Notes: generated from the letters alone by a model not told the origin. DNA of 64,000 nucleotides from a secondary endosymbiont of Ctenarytaina eucalypti (GCF_000287335.1 NC_018419.1:1178001-1242000), one strand, 5' to 3'. Counted from the first letter of the stretch, positions 13,659 through 25,840 are shown. Translations and numbers: made by a program.

Positions 13659-15299
13659 CTCCTTATGTGCCTAGCATAGCGTTTCAGCTTGAATGGGCGT
13701 AATGCCCCCTTTAGGTTGAATCTTTACTTAACATGATCCCTGTTCTGGGATAAAAATAGACTATCTCTATTGATTTAATCTCTTTCAGGTAATGTGTTTC
13801 TTGAAATAATCTAAGATTATTATTTCTATCCTATATAATCATAGTTATGTCATGATATCATCGCTAATGATAAAAAATTTCACAAGCGCTCAGTAACATA
13901 GTTGTAAATATATTTTTAAGAAGAGTTGTTCTTCGATAGTATCGATCTGCAAGTGATGCTTCGTTAGATAGACGGAAAAAGCTTCTTCCTGAAAGCGCGT
14001 GTAACCAATAAATCAATTAAGGATCTTGATCATGACCCACTCAATCAGGAAGTTCGGAGAAACATTTTAGTCGCGGGTTCATAGTTTCAATATCCAGTTA
14101 ACGACTTCTTTTGTAGTCCTCAGAAAACCGCTAACAACCTATTTGATCATTAGTTCCATGCATGGAACTCGCTGATTAAAACGATAGACGCATAAGATGT
14201 GCACAAGCGGTTTTCAGGGTCGCTATTAGAGAGAAGACGAATTGATCTAAACTGTTAGCGAACTGTACAACTTAGCTGATATCGTTGTAAGTTCCCAGAT
14301 TATTGGTTTTAAATATTTTATTTTCCATCGGAGCCATGTTTTGAACGGCATCGGATTCGCTAGGCCAATCATGATCTAAATTGTGCACGTGTTCAATATA
14401 GCTTATTTTACGTTACAGAGATCAATGAGTTTGACTAACCTGACAGCGTCAATCTATTTATTCAATAAATACATTAATTCTGGTCTCTTTATTCGATCCG
14501 AATACCTCCAATCACCCCTGCATCATGACGGTTATCGAGAGCCTACTATGTACAATTTTTGAGACCATCAAGCGCAATACACTGCACCGCGCTAGAGAAT
14601 CTTATCACCGTCAGCTACAGATTTATGTGTTGTAAAATACTTGCAGAAGATCATGTGAATTACTGTAGCGAATAAAAGGTACGCGTAACTTCTAGATAGC
14701 ACGTCTGAGGTTATGCTTGCTAAAGCTCCTGACCAATCTTCTGCTCATTACCGTATCCTTTTTAAGCTTTTCGGCTTGCTTATTGTAAGGATCCGTGACT
14801 TTCTACCGCATGATAGCGGTGATAAGAAGGGGTCGGCGTATATGCAGAGATCAAGGAAGATGCGCGCATTAATAGATATTCACTATTGACGCCCAAAAAT
14901 CTAGTCTTGCAGGAGATGCAGGTTGCTCGATGCAGCGTTGCATTGTAGCATGCTTGCTTGGCGCGTATGCGCTGAGAGCGTGCAGTGCGGGTAATCTCAG
15001 AAAAGATAGGCAATATCAGTGATTTTGCCCGTGATAAGTCAACCGCCTCTCTTTCACTTCCTAACACCTTACGCATGCATCTTTTTCTTTAGGACGATGA
15101 TAGAAAACTCTAAGTAGCAGTTGCGATAAATGCGTTATCATGATCAAAGTTTAGTGCAAATTATTACTTTGTTCAAAGTATTAATGCTCAAGCGAGCAGT
15201 GGAAATTGTTTAAAAAATGCTGGAGGCAACGGGTTACGTTCTGTATATTGCTACGGCAATATTTTATCTGTTGCAAATTTACCTTGGTGATATATTGCT
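13659..15299. other. Spacer between rpmE and guaB
   Basis: About 1.6 kb. In E. coli xseA lies divergent from guaB, so a dead xseA could be here on the minus strand, but I could not find its glycine-rich motif or N-terminus. The 98-codon open frame at 14780-15076 (minus) starts ATG and is basic, but matches nothing I know. The guaBA promoter should lie in the last 200 bases; no good -35/-10 pair was picked out. Confidence 0.4.
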
Positions 15300-16763
15300 A
15301 TGTTACGTATTGCTAAAGAAGCTCTGACATTCGACGACGTCTTGCTCCTTCCCTCTCATTCCATGGTGCTGCCTAATACGGCTGATCTCGGTACCCGATT
15401 GACTCAGAAGATACGCCTGAACATCCCCATGCTCTCTGCGGCAATGGATACAGTGACTGAATCTATTCTGGCTATCACGCTGGCTCAGGAAGGTGGTATC
15501 GGCTTCATACATAAAAATATGTCTATCGAACGCCAAGCAGAGGAAGTAAGCCGTGTGAAACGCTATGAGAGCGGCGTCGTAACAAATCCACAGTGCATTA
15601 CTCCCAGTACTATACTATCTAAGGTGCAAGAGCTCACTGCCCTTAATGGGTTTGCTGGCTACCCAGTGGTAACTGAAGATAATGAATTAGTGGGAATCAT
15701 CACTGGCCGCGATGTGCGCTTTGTAACCGATCTGAGCCAGCCGGCTTCTGCTGTGATGACGCCGAAAGAACGTTTGGTGACCGTAAAAGCAAACGAAGGC
15801 CGCGCAGTTGTACTGGCTAAAATGCACGCAAGGCGTGTTGAGAAAGCTTTGGTAGTTGATGATCGATTTCATCTGATAGGCATCATTACCGTAAAAGATT
15901 TTCAAAAGGCAGAACGAAAACCTAATGCTTGTAAAGATGAATACGGCCGTTTGCGCGTCGGCGCGGCGGTAGGAGCCGCCGCTGGTAATGAAGAGCGTAT
16001 CGCTGCCCTAGTGAATGCCGGGGTTGACGCTCTACTTATTGACTCTTCTCATGGCCATTCTGAAGGTGTACTGCAGCGTATCCGCGAAACGCGTGCCAGA
16101 TATCCAGATCTGCAAATTATTGGCGGCAACGTTGCCACTAGTTCCGGCGCGTTGGCGCTAGTCGAGGCAGGCGTTAGTGCAGTGAAAGTCGGCATTGGTC
16201 CAGGCTCTATTTGTACGACCCGCATTGTCACTGGCGTCGGTGTACCCCAGCTCACAGCGATCTCTGATGCCGTAGAGGCTTTAGAAGGCACTGGTATCCC
16301 GGTGATTGCAGATGGCGGTATTCGTTTTTCCGGCGATATCGCCAAAGCTATCGCCGCCGGTGCTGCTTGTGTCATGGTGGGATCACTCTTAGCGGGAACC
16401 GAAGAATCCCCTGGCGAGATTGAACTATTCCAAGGTCGTTCTTTTAAATCCTATCGCGGCATGGGGTCGCTGGGAGCGATGTCCCGGGGGTCGTCAGATC
16501 GCTATTTTCAGAAAGATAGTGCCTCTGATAAATTAGTGCCGGAAGGCATTGAAGGTCGAGTGGCGTATAAAGGACGCCTGAAGGAGATTGTCCATCAACA
16601 AATGGGTGGGCTGCGTTCCTGTATGGGTCTGACAGGTTGCGCTACTGTCGATGATTTGCGTACTAAAGCGGAGTTTGTCCGTATCAGCGGTGCTGGTATT
16701 AAGGAAAGTCACGTTCATGACGTTACAATCACCAAGGAATCCCCTAACTACCGAATGGGTTAA
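15300..16763 (+). CDS. guaB: IMP dehydrogenase
   Basis: Oxidises IMP to XMP with NAD, the committed step to guanine nucleotides. It is 487 residues (E. coli 488) and aligns throughout. The TIM-barrel starts at [16 protein letters not shown]; two CBS domains lie at about 93-205 ([39 protein letters not shown]). The catalytic cysteine is in [15 protein letters not shown] near 305. The active-site flap and the [11 protein letters not shown] region are present. It is followed by guaA 107 bases downstream, so the guaBA operon is kept. Confidence 0.98.
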   Translation: MLRIAKEALTFDDVLLLPSHSMVLPNTADLGTRLTQKIRLNIPMLSAAMDTVTESILAITLAQEGGIGFIHKNMSIERQAEEVSRVKRYESGVVTNPQCITPSTILSKVQELTALNGFAGYPVVTEDNELVGIITGRDVRFVTDLSQPASAVMTPKERLVTVKANEGRAVVLAKMHARRVEKALVVDDRFHLIGIITVKDFQKAERKPNACKDEYGRLRVGAAVGAAAGNEERIAALVNAGVDALLIDSSHGHSEGVLQRIRETRARYPDLQIIGGNVATSSGALALVEAGVSAVKVGIGPGSICTTRIVTGVGVPQLTAISDAVEALEGTGIPVIADGGIRFSGDIAKAIAAGAACVMVGSLLAGTEESPGEIELFQGRSFKSYRGMGSLGAMSRGSSDRYFQKDSASDKLVPEGIEGRVAYKGRLKEIVHQQMGGLRSCMGLTGCATVDDLRTKAEFVRISGAGIKESHVHDVTITKESPNYRMG

Positions 16764-16870
16764 CCATACCCTTTTAGCAATCTATATGATTAAGACGCCT
16801 GCCGTCAGTCTTGACGCTTTTTCCTGTCAGGGACGGAATTGTTTCTATAAGTTCTCGGAATACGTGATCA

Positions 16871-18445
16871 ATGATAGATAAGATACATCAACACCGCATT
16901 CTCATTTTAGACTTCGGGTCGCAATATACTCAGCTTCTAGCTCGTCGAGTACGCGAACCTGGTGTCTATTGCGAACTGAGGGCATGGGATGTAACTGAAG
17001 CGCAAATACGCGCATTCAATCCAAATGGAATCATTCTGTCCGGTGGCCCGCATAGCACTACAGAGTTGAAGAGCCCGCACGCGACAGAGTATGTGTTTCA
17101 AGCGGGTGTGCCGGTGTTGGGGGTCTGCTACGGTATGCAAACCATGGCGACGCAGCTCGGCGGTAAAGTTCACAGCTCTTCCAGAGGTGAGTTTGGCTAT
17201 GCCCAGTTAGAGGTCTTGACAGATAGTTTTCTCTTACGTGGTATCCAGGATGAGATAGGTGCCGACGGTACACAACTACTAGATGTCTGGATGAGCCATC
17301 AAGACAACATCACTGCTCTTCCGGAAGATTTTATCACTGTGGCTAGTACCAAAACGTGCCAGTTTGCTATTATCGCTAATGAGGAAAAACGGTTTTACGG
17401 TGTGCAGTTTCACCCCGAAGTTACTCATACTCGCCAGGGACAGCGCATATTAGAACGCTTTTTGCTCGATATTTGCGGCTGCGACCGGGTCTGGATGCCG
17501 GATAAGATTATCGAGGATGCAGTTTTGTGCATTCGAACACAGGTCGGCAAGGATCGGGTGATCCTTGGGATATCCGGGGGTGTGGACTCATCGGTAACCG
17601 CAATGCTGCTGCATCAGGCCATTGGGGAGAGATTAACCTGCGTTTTCATCGATAATGGGCTGCTTCGACTTAATGAAGCGCGTGAGGTGATGGATATGTT
17701 CGGTAATTATTACGGCCTGAATGTTATCCATGTAAAGGCAGAAGAAAGATTCCTCGCCGCGCTTTCTGGTATTGAAGATCCGGAAACCAAACGGAAAACT
17801 ATCGGTCGGCTATTTGTGGAGGTGTTTGAGGAAGAGGCTTTTCGCCTCTCTGGGATAAAATGGCTAGCACAGGGGACTATTTACACCGATGTAATCGAGT
17901 CTGCCAGTGCTACTGGTGCTGCTCGCGTCATCAAGTCGCATCATAATGTAGGTGGACTTCCGAAAAAAATGAACATGAACCTATTAGAGCCCCTAAAAAA
18001 ATTGTTTAAGGACGAAGTGCGTAAGATAGGTTTAGAGCTTGGTCTGCCGTACGATATGCTTTATCGGCACCCCTTTCCTGGCCCTGGTCTAGGAGTGCGT
18101 GTGTTAGGAGAGGTAAAAAAAGAATATTGCGAGCTGCTGCGCTGCGCTGATGCGATCTTTATCGAAGAGCTGCATAAGGCAGATCTTTATAACGAAGTCA
18201 GCCAGGCCTTCGTAGTTTTTTTGCCCGTTCGCTCTGTCAGCGTGATGGGCGATAACCGAAAGTATGAGTGGGTAGTTTCGCTACGCGCAGTGAAAACAAT
18301 CGACTTTATGACGGCCCATTGGGCCCATCTTCCATATCAATTCTTGGGGCGTGTTTCTAACCGCATTATCAATGAGATCCAGGGAGTGTCTCGAGTAGTA
18401 TATGATATCTCTGGTAAACCACCAGCGACGATTGAGTGGGAGTGA
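16871..18445 (+). CDS. guaA: GMP synthase (glutamine-hydrolysing)
   Basis: Converts XMP to GMP with ATP and glutamine. It is 524 residues (E. coli 525). The N-terminal class I amidotransferase has the triad cysteine in GVCYGMQT (near 86) and the His/Glu pair in [11 protein letters not shown] (near 181-183). The ATP pyrophosphatase P-loop is [11 protein letters not shown] near 233. The dimerisation domain ends [10 protein letters not shown]. Compared with E. coli one alanine is missing in [10 protein letters not shown], and [11 protein letters not shown] has become [11 protein letters not shown]. These are changes in conserved stretches but do not break the frame. Second gene of the guaBA operon. 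Confidence 0.98.
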   Translation: MIDKIHQHRILILDFGSQYTQLLARRVREPGVYCELRAWDVTEAQIRAFNPNGIILSGGPHSTTELKSPHATEYVFQAGVPVLGVCYGMQTMATQLGGKVHSSSRGEFGYAQLEVLTDSFLLRGIQDEIGADGTQLLDVWMSHQDNITALPEDFITVASTKTCQFAIIANEEKRFYGVQFHPEVTHTRQGQRILERFLLDICGCDRVWMPDKIIEDAVLCIRTQVGKDRVILGISGGVDSSVTAMLLHQAIGERLTCVFIDNGLLRLNEAREVMDMFGNYYGLNVIHVKAEERFLAALSGIEDPETKRKTIGRLFVEVFEEEAFRLSGIKWLAQGTIYTDVIESASATGAARVIKSHHNVGGLPKKMNMNLLEPLKKLFKDEVRKIGLELGLPYDMLYRHPFPGPGLGVRVLGEVKKEYCELLRCADAIFIEELHKADLYNEVSQAFVVFLPVRSVSVMGDNRKYEWVVSLRAVKTIDFMTAHWAHLPYQFLGRVSNRIINEIQGVSRVVYDISGKPPATIEWE

Positions 18446-19283
18446 GGAATAAGATTGTAAAAATATGTCTCGTTTATTGGCGAGGGCTGTTAGACTTAAC
18501 TGAAAAGAAGAGAGCTTTTTACTATCTCACGCTATCGGGTGAGATATGTCATGTTAGTTCTTGACTTAGAGTTGATGATAGCAGTCAAAAGCACAATGCT
18601 TAATTTATTGAATATATTGTAATTGTTGCGACTGCATGCTTGATAGTCTATAGGTTGGGTGATGAAGGCACTCTTCATTAATTTTTTTAAAGGTAAACGC
18701 AGCTGTTTTAGCGACTGTATATCGTTAATGACGTACTGTTTTTCGAGCGTATCGTTACTATTATGTAAATGGCAATGATAAAAATATAAGATATGGCTGA
18801 TAGAATATCGCGATTATTACAAATTTCGGCTGAAACTAACAGTGGTGTCGCTAGGGCGTCTGTATAATGAGTGTGTAGTTTTAGAAATGCAATATTACTT
18901 CAGAGAAGATGGCGTATGATTCGTCATAGCTACGATATAAGTATTAACCTTGCTCAGTTCAATATTAAATGTGAATATTTGCTATTATTAGTTAGGTGCC
19001 GCTTTTAAGACATTCTTCTCAAAACACGATGCATACGCTGGATCTTCCGGGATCCTAGGAAAGGCTATTTGATAGCATGGTACCGGGCGTGCTATTTAAT
19101 GGCATTTAAGAAGCGTAATTTTTATTAGAAAGTAATTTTTTGACAATAACGGTAATGTTACAAAAAGCATACAGTCATATCAGTTGTAAGCCGGTCTTAG
19201 TAAAAATTTAAACATTACGGATCCCGCCGTAACATTTTCTATATTTGGTAATGTAGGTAGTGAGAGACCGATACTCTTCCGAT
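18446..19283. other. Spacer between guaA and mntH
   Basis: About 840 bases between the convergent ends of guaA and mntH. No readable gene remnant or good terminator was seen. Confidence 0.5.
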
Positions 19284-20522
19284 CTATGCCGAAGTGGCGG
19301 TGGCGATTAGCAGATAAATATTTAATGTGACAACCACCCCTGCAATCAGCCAGCCTAGCTTGTTAATTATGGGCGTATTCACTAATTCGTGCATTAGTTG
19401 GCGGTTGCCGGTAAAGATTAGGAGCGGCACAAGCGCCAGCGCAATACCGAAGCTGAGCAATACTTGACTCATTACCAGGATGCGTGTTGGATCTAGCCCT
19501 AGCAAAATCACCACGAATGACGGCAGCATGGTGATTATACGCCGCAGCAGTAATGGGATAGGGAAATGAACAAACCCCTGCATAACCACCTGGCCGGCAA
19601 TTGTTCCTACAACTGTAGAGGACAGCCCGGCTGCAACTAGACTCAAACCGAATACTGTAGCAGCAGTATGGTTGAGGAGTGGTGACAAGGTCAAGTATGC
19701 TTCATCTAAATCTGCGATACCAGTATGACCACTGAAATGAAACGCTGCTGCCGCGGTCGCCATCATTGCCAGATTAATGAATCCGGCGATAGTCATGGCG
19801 ATGGACACGTCTAATTTTGTAGCTGAATAACGTTCGGCACGGCTTTCCCCCCGAGTATTCTGGGTTAAGGAAGAGTGCAAATAAATAACATGTGGCATGA
19901 TTGTGGCGCCTAATACACCGGCAGTTAAAAATACGGCTTCGCCGTTAGGTAGCGTCGGCCATAGCATACCGAGACATAATTCGCTGATGACCGGACGAGA
20001 ATAAAACAACTCGGTGATATAAGCGATGGCGACAAATATCAACATGCTGCCTATCACGACCTCCAATGGTTTTTGTCCGTGATTTTGCAGCATCAGGATT
20101 GCAAAGGTAACAATGCCGGTCATTATCGCACCCTGTAGAAGCGATACACTCAAGAGCATTTTAAAACCAATAGCAGCACCGATAAATTCCGCTAAATCGG
20201 TCGCTATCGCGATAATTTCCGCCTGTATCCAATAAGCCCAAACTGCGGGGCGCGGGAAGCGATCGCGGATATGTTCAGCTAAATTCTTACCGGTAGCAAT
20301 ACCTAATTTAGCAGACAACAGCTGAATAAGCATCGCCATGATATTAGCCCATACCACCACCCACATTAGACGGTAGCCAAAACTTGCGCCGGCTTGGATG
20401 TTAGTGGCGAAATTACCGGGATCGATATAACCAATCGCGGCTATAAAAGCTGGTCCTAGTAGAGAAAGATTCACTTTTCTCGCTGCGCGCTTATTGTTAG
20501 AAGCAGCACGGCTGTCTATCAT
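19284..20522 (-). CDS. mntH: Proton-coupled Mn2+/Fe2+ transporter (Nramp)
   Basis: Inner-membrane Nramp-family importer of manganese and iron. Starting at ATG 20522 it is 412 residues, exactly the E. coli length; AAGGA lies eight bases upstream. A TTG 18 bases earlier would add six residues and is less likely. The metal-binding motif DPGN in [15 protein letters not shown] (TM1) and the TM6 motif in [18 protein letters not shown] are present, with eleven hydrophobic segments. MntH is divergent from nupC, as in E. coli. No clear MntR or Fur operator was recognised in the 376-base region between them. Confidence 0.97.
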   Translation of the reverse strand: MIDSRAASNNKRAARKVNLSLLGPAFIAAIGYIDPGNFATNIQAGASFGYRLMWVVVWANIMAMLIQLLSAKLGIATGKNLAEHIRDRFPRPAVWAYWIQAEIIAIATDLAEFIGAAIGFKMLLSVSLLQGAIMTGIVTFAILMLQNHGQKPLEVVIGSMLIFVAIAYITELFYSRPVISELCLGMLWPTLPNGEAVFLTAGVLGATIMPHVIYLHSSLTQNTRGESRAERYSATKLDVSIAMTIAGFINLAMMATAAAAFHFSGHTGIADLDEAYLTLSPLLNHTAATVFGLSLVAAGLSSTVVGTIAGQVVMQGFVHFPIPLLLRRIITMLPSFVVILLGLDPTRILVMSQVLLSFGIALALVPLLIFTGNRQLMHELVNTPIINKLGWLIAGVVVTLNIYLLIATATSA

Positions 20523-20898
20523 AGAAATGATCCTTATCAACCAACGTAACTATAAAGTATTATAAAAATAATAATAATTACCAATTGTATTTATAGCAAT
20601 TTTTATATCTGCGATAGCAGCGATTTACTCAAAGTATATCGTGAGCTCGGAAGGGCCCATGCGAAATGTTATTTAACGTTGATAGAAAAGCACAATCAAA
20701 ACCACATCATGGTTTGCCATAGATTTTATCATCCTGATCCTAAGAATAAACAAAAATGCTAAAATTTTTGGCTGTGAACATACATCCGAACGGAAATAGA
20801 ACAGGATTTTTCTATATTTGCAACTTATAACTCGTTTTTACCCGCTCTGTTACATAAAATGAGCTGCAAATTCTCCCTGCCTCATTTTTGGAGCAACC
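20523..20898. promoter_or_regulatory. Divergent promoter region of mntH and nupC
   Basis: A 376-base AT-rich region that must hold the promoters of both genes. A TGTGA half-site at 20773 (TGTGAACATACATCC) recalls a CRP site, which controls nupC in E. coli, but the second half is poor. No firm -35/-10 pair was assigned. Confidence 0.3.
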
Positions 20899-22083
20899 AT
20901 GTCCCGTATTTTACACTTTCTCATGACACTTGCTATCTTAGTGATGTTCGTAATGCTGGTCGGCCGTGATCGTAAAAGTATTCGTGTGCGTTTTATTATC
21001 CAGATGTTAGCTATAGAAATCGTATTAGCTTATGGTTTCCTCAATTCTCAAATGGGACTGGGCTTAGTTCAGGGGTTCTCAGCCCTTTTTGATAAATTGC
21101 TAGGTTTTGCCGCTGCGGGTACCGATTTTGTGTTTGGTAATATGAATCAACAGGGGCTCGCATTTTTCTTCTTAAACGTGCTTTGCCCGATAGTGTTTAT
21201 CTCAGCTCTGATTGGCATTTTAAAGCATATTCGTGTTTTGCCTTTTGTGATTCGTATTATCGGAACTGTGCTGTCGAAAATTAACGGTATGGGTAAACTT
21301 GAATCGTTTAACGCTGTTAGCGCACTCATTCTTGGCCAGTCGGAAAACTTCATCGCATATAAGGACATTCTTGGAAAACTATCAGAACGGCGGATGTACA
21401 CTATGGCCGCTACAGCAATGTCGACCGTGTCCATGTCTATCGTCGGCGCTTATATGACGATGCTGGCACCAAAGTATGTTTTATTAGCAATAGTGCTCAA
21501 TATGTTTAGCACTTTTATTGTGCTTTCCATGCTTAATCCCTACCGGGTAGATGAAGAAGATTTACAGATGCTTCAGGCGGAGGATGAAAGGCAAGGTTTT
21601 TTTGAAATGCTAGGAGAGTATATCCTAGCCGGTTTTAAAGTTGTAATTATCGTTTCGGCGATGCTTATTGGGTTTATCGCGCTTATCTCTGCCGTTAACG
21701 CGCTGTTTAGCCTTTGTTTCGGCATAAGCTTCCAGGGTCTTCTCGGTTATATTTTTTTCCCATTTGCCTGGATGATGGGGGTACCCTTGCATGAAGCGCT
21801 GAAGGTTGGGAGCATAATGGCAACTAAATTAGTCTCGAATGAATTCGTGGCGATGATTGATTTGCAGAAAGTAGCTAGTGAATTATCGCCGCGATCGATG
21901 GGTATTCTATCGGTGTTTTTGGTATCATTCGCCAACTTTTCTTCAATAGGCATCGTTGCCGGCGCAATCAAAGGCCTGAACGAGGATCAGGGAAAGGTAG
22001 TCTCTCGTTACGGTTTAAAACTGGTTTATGGCTCTACACTCGTTAGTTTTCTTTCGGGCGCTATCACCGGTCTAGTTATTTAA
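20899..22083 (+). CDS. nupC: Nucleoside:H+ symporter NupC
   Basis: Concentrative nucleoside transporter of the inner membrane, importing pyrimidine nucleosides and adenosine with protons. It is 394 residues (E. coli 400), with GGAG five bases before the ATG. The family core is kept: [70 protein letters not shown]. It is slightly shorter in the loop around 265-275 (LCFGISFQG). In an endosymbiont this gene is a direct route for taking nucleosides from the host or co-symbiont. Confidence 0.97.
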   Translation: MSRILHFLMTLAILVMFVMLVGRDRKSIRVRFIIQMLAIEIVLAYGFLNSQMGLGLVQGFSALFDKLLGFAAAGTDFVFGNMNQQGLAFFFLNVLCPIVFISALIGILKHIRVLPFVIRIIGTVLSKINGMGKLESFNAVSALILGQSENFIAYKDILGKLSERRMYTMAATAMSTVSMSIVGAYMTMLAPKYVLLAIVLNMFSTFIVLSMLNPYRVDEEDLQMLQAEDERQGFFEMLGEYILAGFKVVIIVSAMLIGFIALISAVNALFSLCFGISFQGLLGYIFFPFAWMMGVPLHEALKVGSIMATKLVSNEFVAMIDLQKVASELSPRSMGILSVFLVSFANFSSIGIVAGAIKGLNEDQGKVVSRYGLKLVYGSTLVSFLSGAITGLVI

Positions 22084-22239
22084 CCACCCCCCCCCGGCCT
22101 GCCGCGGGGGTACGAATGATCTTCATCTTTGCTTGCTAAGCGTCGGTACGATGGCTTAGCCCCGGTGGCCGGAGCGCTTCTTCCTGTTCTAATATTTTTC
22201 GAGATGTAAAAATCCGGTCTTGATTGGAGTTTTTATTAA

Positions 22240-22312
22240 TGGAGCCAAGCGGGATCGAACCGCTGACCTCTTGCATGCCATGCAAGCGCTCTTCCAGCTG
22301 AGCTATGGCCCC
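22240..22312 (-). tRNA. tRNA-Ala(GGC), CCA not encoded
   Basis: A 73-base cloverleaf. The acceptor stem GGGGCCA/TGGCTCC has the G3-U70 pair that alanyl-tRNA synthetase requires. D-arm AGCTCAGCTGGAAGAGC; anticodon stem-loop CTTGC ATGGCAT GCAAG with anticodon GGC; T-arm AGCGGTTCGATCCCGCT. It is nearly identical to E. coli alaW/alaX, which also sit beside gltX. After the discriminator A the DNA continues TTAATAA instead of CCA, so the 3' CCA must be added enzymatically. Confidence 0.97.
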
Positions 22313-22348
22313 ATATGTAGGATACCATCTATGGTTGACTAAAGTTTA

Positions 22349-22376
22349 ATGATAGGCGGACAAAAAATTCTGTCAA
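22349..22376 (-). promoter_or_regulatory. Sigma-70 promoter of tRNA-Ala
   Basis: On the minus strand, TTGACA (22371-22376), a 16-base spacer, then TATCAT (22349-22354). Transcription would begin about 30 bases before the tRNA. One mismatch from the consensus pair. It lies between gltX and the tRNA gene and reads toward the tRNA. Confidence 0.75.
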
Positions 22377-22420
22377 TAGCCAAATATGCTTAATATTTTT
22401 AATGTTGCAAGGCTATCAAA

Positions 22421-23860
22421 TTAGTCCTCATGGACTGAGCTTGTTGATTGTGCCTGTTGTGCAATAAATTTTAGCGCTACATTGATGCGTGAAAGAGATC
22501 GCGCCTGACCTATCGCATGCACGGTAACATCAAGAGGAGGGGAGTGGCCGGCGCCCGTTACCGCGACGCGCAGCTGCATACCTACTTTTCCCATGCCTAT
22601 CTGCAGTTCCTCTGCCGTTTTTTCAATGGCCTCGCGCACGGAGGCTGGCGTCCATTCCTCAAGTGCCAATAGCTTGGCACGTACTGCCTGTAGTGACGGG
22701 ATTGCCATCGGTTTCAAATACCTCTTGGCTGCATGGACATTAAATCCGCTGAAATCCTCGTAGAAATAACGACAACTTTCGGCGATTTCTTTCAATGTTT
22801 TGCAGCGATTACCCAATAGCATCACCAGGTCCTTCAATGAGGGCCCGGTACGGGTATCGATTCCCTGCTGCTCTAGATGCCAAACAAGATGTGTGGCAAT
22901 GTATTCGGGAGAAAGGTGATTAATATAGTGATGATTCAGCCATAGCAGTTTTTTGATGTTGAACGAACTAGATGACTTACTTACGGCATCAAGGCTAAAT
23001 AAGCGCTTCATTTCATCGACACTAAAAATTTCTTGATCGCCGCAGGACCAGCCTAGACGTATCAGGTAGTTCAGCATCGCTTCCGGGAGGAAGCCATCCT
23101 CTCGATATTGCATCACCCCCACCGAGCCATAACGTTTTGATAGCTTTTTCCCGTCGTCGCCAAGGATCATTGAGAGATGAGCATAATGCGGCACTGGCGC
23201 GCCTAGAGCCTTTAAAATATTGATCTGTCGCGGAGTGTTATTGATATGGTCCTCACCACGGATAACATGGGTGATGCCCATTTTATAATCGTCTACTACC
23301 ACGCAGAAATTATAGGTAGGAGACCCGTCGGTGCGGCGGATTATTAGGTCATCTAGTTCCTGGTTGCGAAATGCGATAGGCCCGCGAATCAGATCGTTAA
23401 AGACCACTTCACCGGCTTTCGGGTTACTAAAACGGACAACGTAGGACTCATTATCGGCATGATAGTCATGACGGTTGTCTCTACAATATCCGATGTAACG
23501 GGGTTTCTCACCGCGAGACATCTGCGATGCACGTAACTGATCCAGCTTTTTTTTGGAGCAATAGCATTTATAAGCAGTGCCATTAGACAACATGGTGTCA
23601 ATAACTGCATTATAACAGTCAAAACGTCTAAGTTGAAAATAAGGGCCTTCATCCCAATCAAGGTTGAGCCAGTTCATGCTGTTTATAATCGCCTCAATTG
23701 CTGGCTGCGTTGAGCGCTCAAGATCGGTATCCTCAATCCGTAGCACGAACGCTCCGCCGAGCGAGCGGGCGAAAAGCCACGAAAAGAGTGCGGTGCGTGC
23801 GCCTCCCAGATGCAAATGACCCGATGGGCTGGGGGCAAAACGAGTTTTGATTTTTATCAA
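22421..23860 (-). CDS. gltX: Glutamyl-tRNA synthetase, TTG start
   Basis: Class I synthetase charging tRNA-Glu. It is 479 residues (E. coli 471). The HIGH-type motif is [12 protein letters not shown] near residue 10, and KMSKS appears as KKLSKRYG near 240. The C-terminal anticodon-binding domain is complete. The start is odd. E. coli reads ATG AAA ATC AAA ACT; here the corresponding codons are ATA AAA ATC AAA ACT, with TTG directly before the ATA. AAAGG lies eight bases upstream of the TTG, so I choose TTG at 23860. Neighbours are tRNA-Ala downstream and tRNA-Val/Lys upstream on the other strand, as in E. coli. Confidence 0.96.
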   Translation of the reverse strand: MIKIKTRFAPSPSGHLHLGGARTALFSWLFARSLGGAFVLRIEDTDLERSTQPAIEAIINSMNWLNLDWDEGPYFQLRRFDCYNAVIDTMLSNGTAYKCYCSKKKLDQLRASQMSRGEKPRYIGYCRDNRHDYHADNESYVVRFSNPKAGEVVFNDLIRGPIAFRNQELDDLIIRRTDGSPTYNFCVVVDDYKMGITHVIRGEDHINNTPRQINILKALGAPVPHYAHLSMILGDDGKKLSKRYGSVGVMQYREDGFLPEAMLNYLIRLGWSCGDQEIFSVDEMKRLFSLDAVSKSSSSFNIKKLLWLNHHYINHLSPEYIATHLVWHLEQQGIDTRTGPSLKDLVMLLGNRCKTLKEIAESCRYFYEDFSGFNVHAAKRYLKPMAIPSLQAVRAKLLALEEWTPASVREAIEKTAEELQIGMGKVGMQLRVAVTGAGHSPPLDVTVHAIGQARSLSRINVALKFIAQQAQSTSSVHED

Positions 23861-25624
23861 TTAAAGTGCCTTTATTACGCTTGCTGTAAGTGCAAGAAGA
23901 TAATCTTATTATATAATAAAAGTAGCCGTGATTCTATCACCAAGTAGTACTTCCTAAGCATTTTTTGAAAAGTAGAGGCTTTACTTGTTAGTTGCTAGCG
24001 GGGCTATTATTGTGCAATCTTGATGTAATGCAAGGTGCTGGGCAATATGGTAATGTGGGGTTCAGTCCTTGCATCATTACAGTACAATACATAGTATTCT
24101 ACTGGTTAAATATTAGACGCTGGCGGCGGGGGGGTCTAAGCTGCTTTATGTTCTTCCTTAATAGAGCTTTATGAAAGTAACGTGTCTCATAAGTACCCTC
24201 ATCATCCAGTTTTTAAATTGTTCAGTAGGTTTGCTTGACACACGAGATCCAGCCGATGTAGCGGTAATGTTTTTTTTGCAATCAATCAGCACATAGCATT
24301 AAAGATACCTCTTAAATTTGTGCAACACATAGAGCATTGCTGCAATCATTGGGGAAGCTTACTACATTGAGTGCAACATATGCTCTGTATTGTTAAGGCA
24401 GCGTTTAAAGTTATTAATGCTGAGCCACTTAATAATGCGACCTGCGGGCAGTTCTGCTTCTCTGATAGTATAAATGCATGAGTTATCCTCATCTCCGCAT
24501 AGATAGGGTAAGGGCGTCTTAGACACCATGGCTGTTTGCTGCTCGCTTGTAATGGTTTTCTATCTTTATGGTGTGCATGGTGTAAGGAATTGTTTGTCTT
24601 TTTCTGACGGAATTATGCAACACATGACTGTCATAATGTTTTTTATTAAAACAGTAGGTTCAGTCGCTGCTCACTGCTCCGCATAGTCTATTTACCTAAT
24701 ATTAACACTTTAGACTATGTGACTAAGTGCAAGATTTTAAATCAGAATCTGAGCGGCACTCATGATGCAAAATAGTCGTTTATTATTGAATCTCATTACT
24801 GGATAGGGGATCTTTTGGTGCACGTCTAATGCTGATAGCTTCCTGGACTTTACCCGACTATCATGCGCAGTTAGTCCAGGAAGCGTCAATGTGAGGTAGA
24901 TGCTAATATGGCCTTGAATCGCTTACAGGGCTAGGCACGGTCGTAGACCGACAGCGTCGCATAATCAGAACTTGTCTAGCGACTAATGCACTAAAAATGC
25001 TAGTATTATTCAATACGTCCTTACCGAACTTTCCACGATGAGATATAGGTGACTTTATGCTCTATATTCGGCAAAACTATCCGGAAATTTTATGGTTAGT
25101 GCTATCATTTTATTAATAGTTTTTTGCACTGAGTGTTGAGGTTGTCATATAGCCATTCACGGTCTTCTCTCTTTGATCAAGAACATCAATAAGTCGGATG
25201 TCTTAGGGCGAACTCTAAACTTTACTTTAATGTTCTTAAAGAACAGCCAAACACGTGTGCATTTTTATCAAAGTAAAAATCTGTTTATCTAAAGAGAAAG
25301 TAGATGGGCCTAGACCATCTAGGAACACTTTTCTCTGTCCATGCAGAAAAGTCTCTGACTGAGCGATACATGTCTTCAGAGAAACGAGAAGATTAAGGAC
25401 AATGTCCTCATTTAATCAGTTAGTCCATTTAGACTACAAATGGGGTATAGAGAACATGTGTGGAAATGAACGCAGAGATCCTTAGAAGATACTAATAAAT
25501 TTTTTATTCATTCAACTATAAAGATAGATCCCCATTCGGAGGGATGAGTTACTTATTTAAGCGCAATAGGGCTTAGAATGTCTTAATTTAATACGGACAT
25601 AACAATTCAGTGCATAAAAAATCA
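23861..25624. other. Spacer between gltX and the tRNA-Val promoter
   Basis: About 1.8 kb where E. coli has only a few hundred bases, so this DNA was probably a gene or genes in the ancestor. I could not recognise any. The 60-codon open frame at 23992-24174 has no motif. A 12-bp inverted repeat lies at 24838-24884. Confidence 0.45.
24838..24884. repeat. 12-bp perfect inverted repeat
   Basis: Arms GCTTCCTGGACT (24838-24849) and AGTCCAGGAAGC (24873-24884) are perfect complements with 23 bases between. No adjacent gene or T-run. It could be a relic terminator, an operator, or end sequences of a lost small element. Confidence 0.6.
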
Positions 25625-25652
25625 TTGACTCAGACTATTGATTCCCTATAAT
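25625..25652 (+). promoter_or_regulatory. Sigma-70 promoter of the tRNA-Val/tRNA-Lys operon
   Basis: TTGACT (25625-25630), a 16-base spacer and a perfect TATAAT (25647-25652). The expected start is about ten bases before tRNA-Val at 25670. The hexamers and the position make this one of the clearest promoters in the window. Confidence 0.8.
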
Positions 25653-25669
25653 GTGATTTCATGCACCAT

Positions 25670-25745
25670 GGGTGATTAGCTCAGCCGGGAGAGCACCTCC
25701 CTTACAAGGAGGGGGTCGGCGGTTCGATCCCGTCATCACCCACCA
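25670..25745 (+). tRNA. tRNA-Val(TAC)
   Basis: A 76-base tRNA with encoded CCA. Acceptor GGGTGAT/ATCACCC; anticodon arm CCTCC CTTACAA GGAGG with anticodon TAC; T-arm GGCGGTTCGATCCCGTC. Near-identical to E. coli valU/X/Y. E. coli has three valine copies before lysV; one is left here. Confidence 0.98.
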
Positions 25746-25764
25746 ATTCTGGTATATTTTAAGT

Positions 25765-25840
25765 GGGTCGTTAGCTCAGTTGGTAGAGCAGTTGACTTTT
25801 AATCAATTGGTCGCAGGTTCGAATCCTGCACGACCCACCA
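25765..25840 (+). tRNA. tRNA-Lys(TTT)
   Basis: A 76-base tRNA with encoded CCA, 19 bases after tRNA-Val and surely co-transcribed. Acceptor GGGTCGT/ACGACCC; anticodon loop CTTTTAA with anticodon TTT; T-arm CGCAGGTTCGAATCCTGCA. Matches E. coli lysV in sequence and position. Confidence 0.98.

Noticed and set aside
13659-15299. Expected xseA remnant divergent from guaB
   Set aside because: Neither the N-terminus nor the GRGGGSLEDLW motif of exonuclease VII could be found in this spacer.
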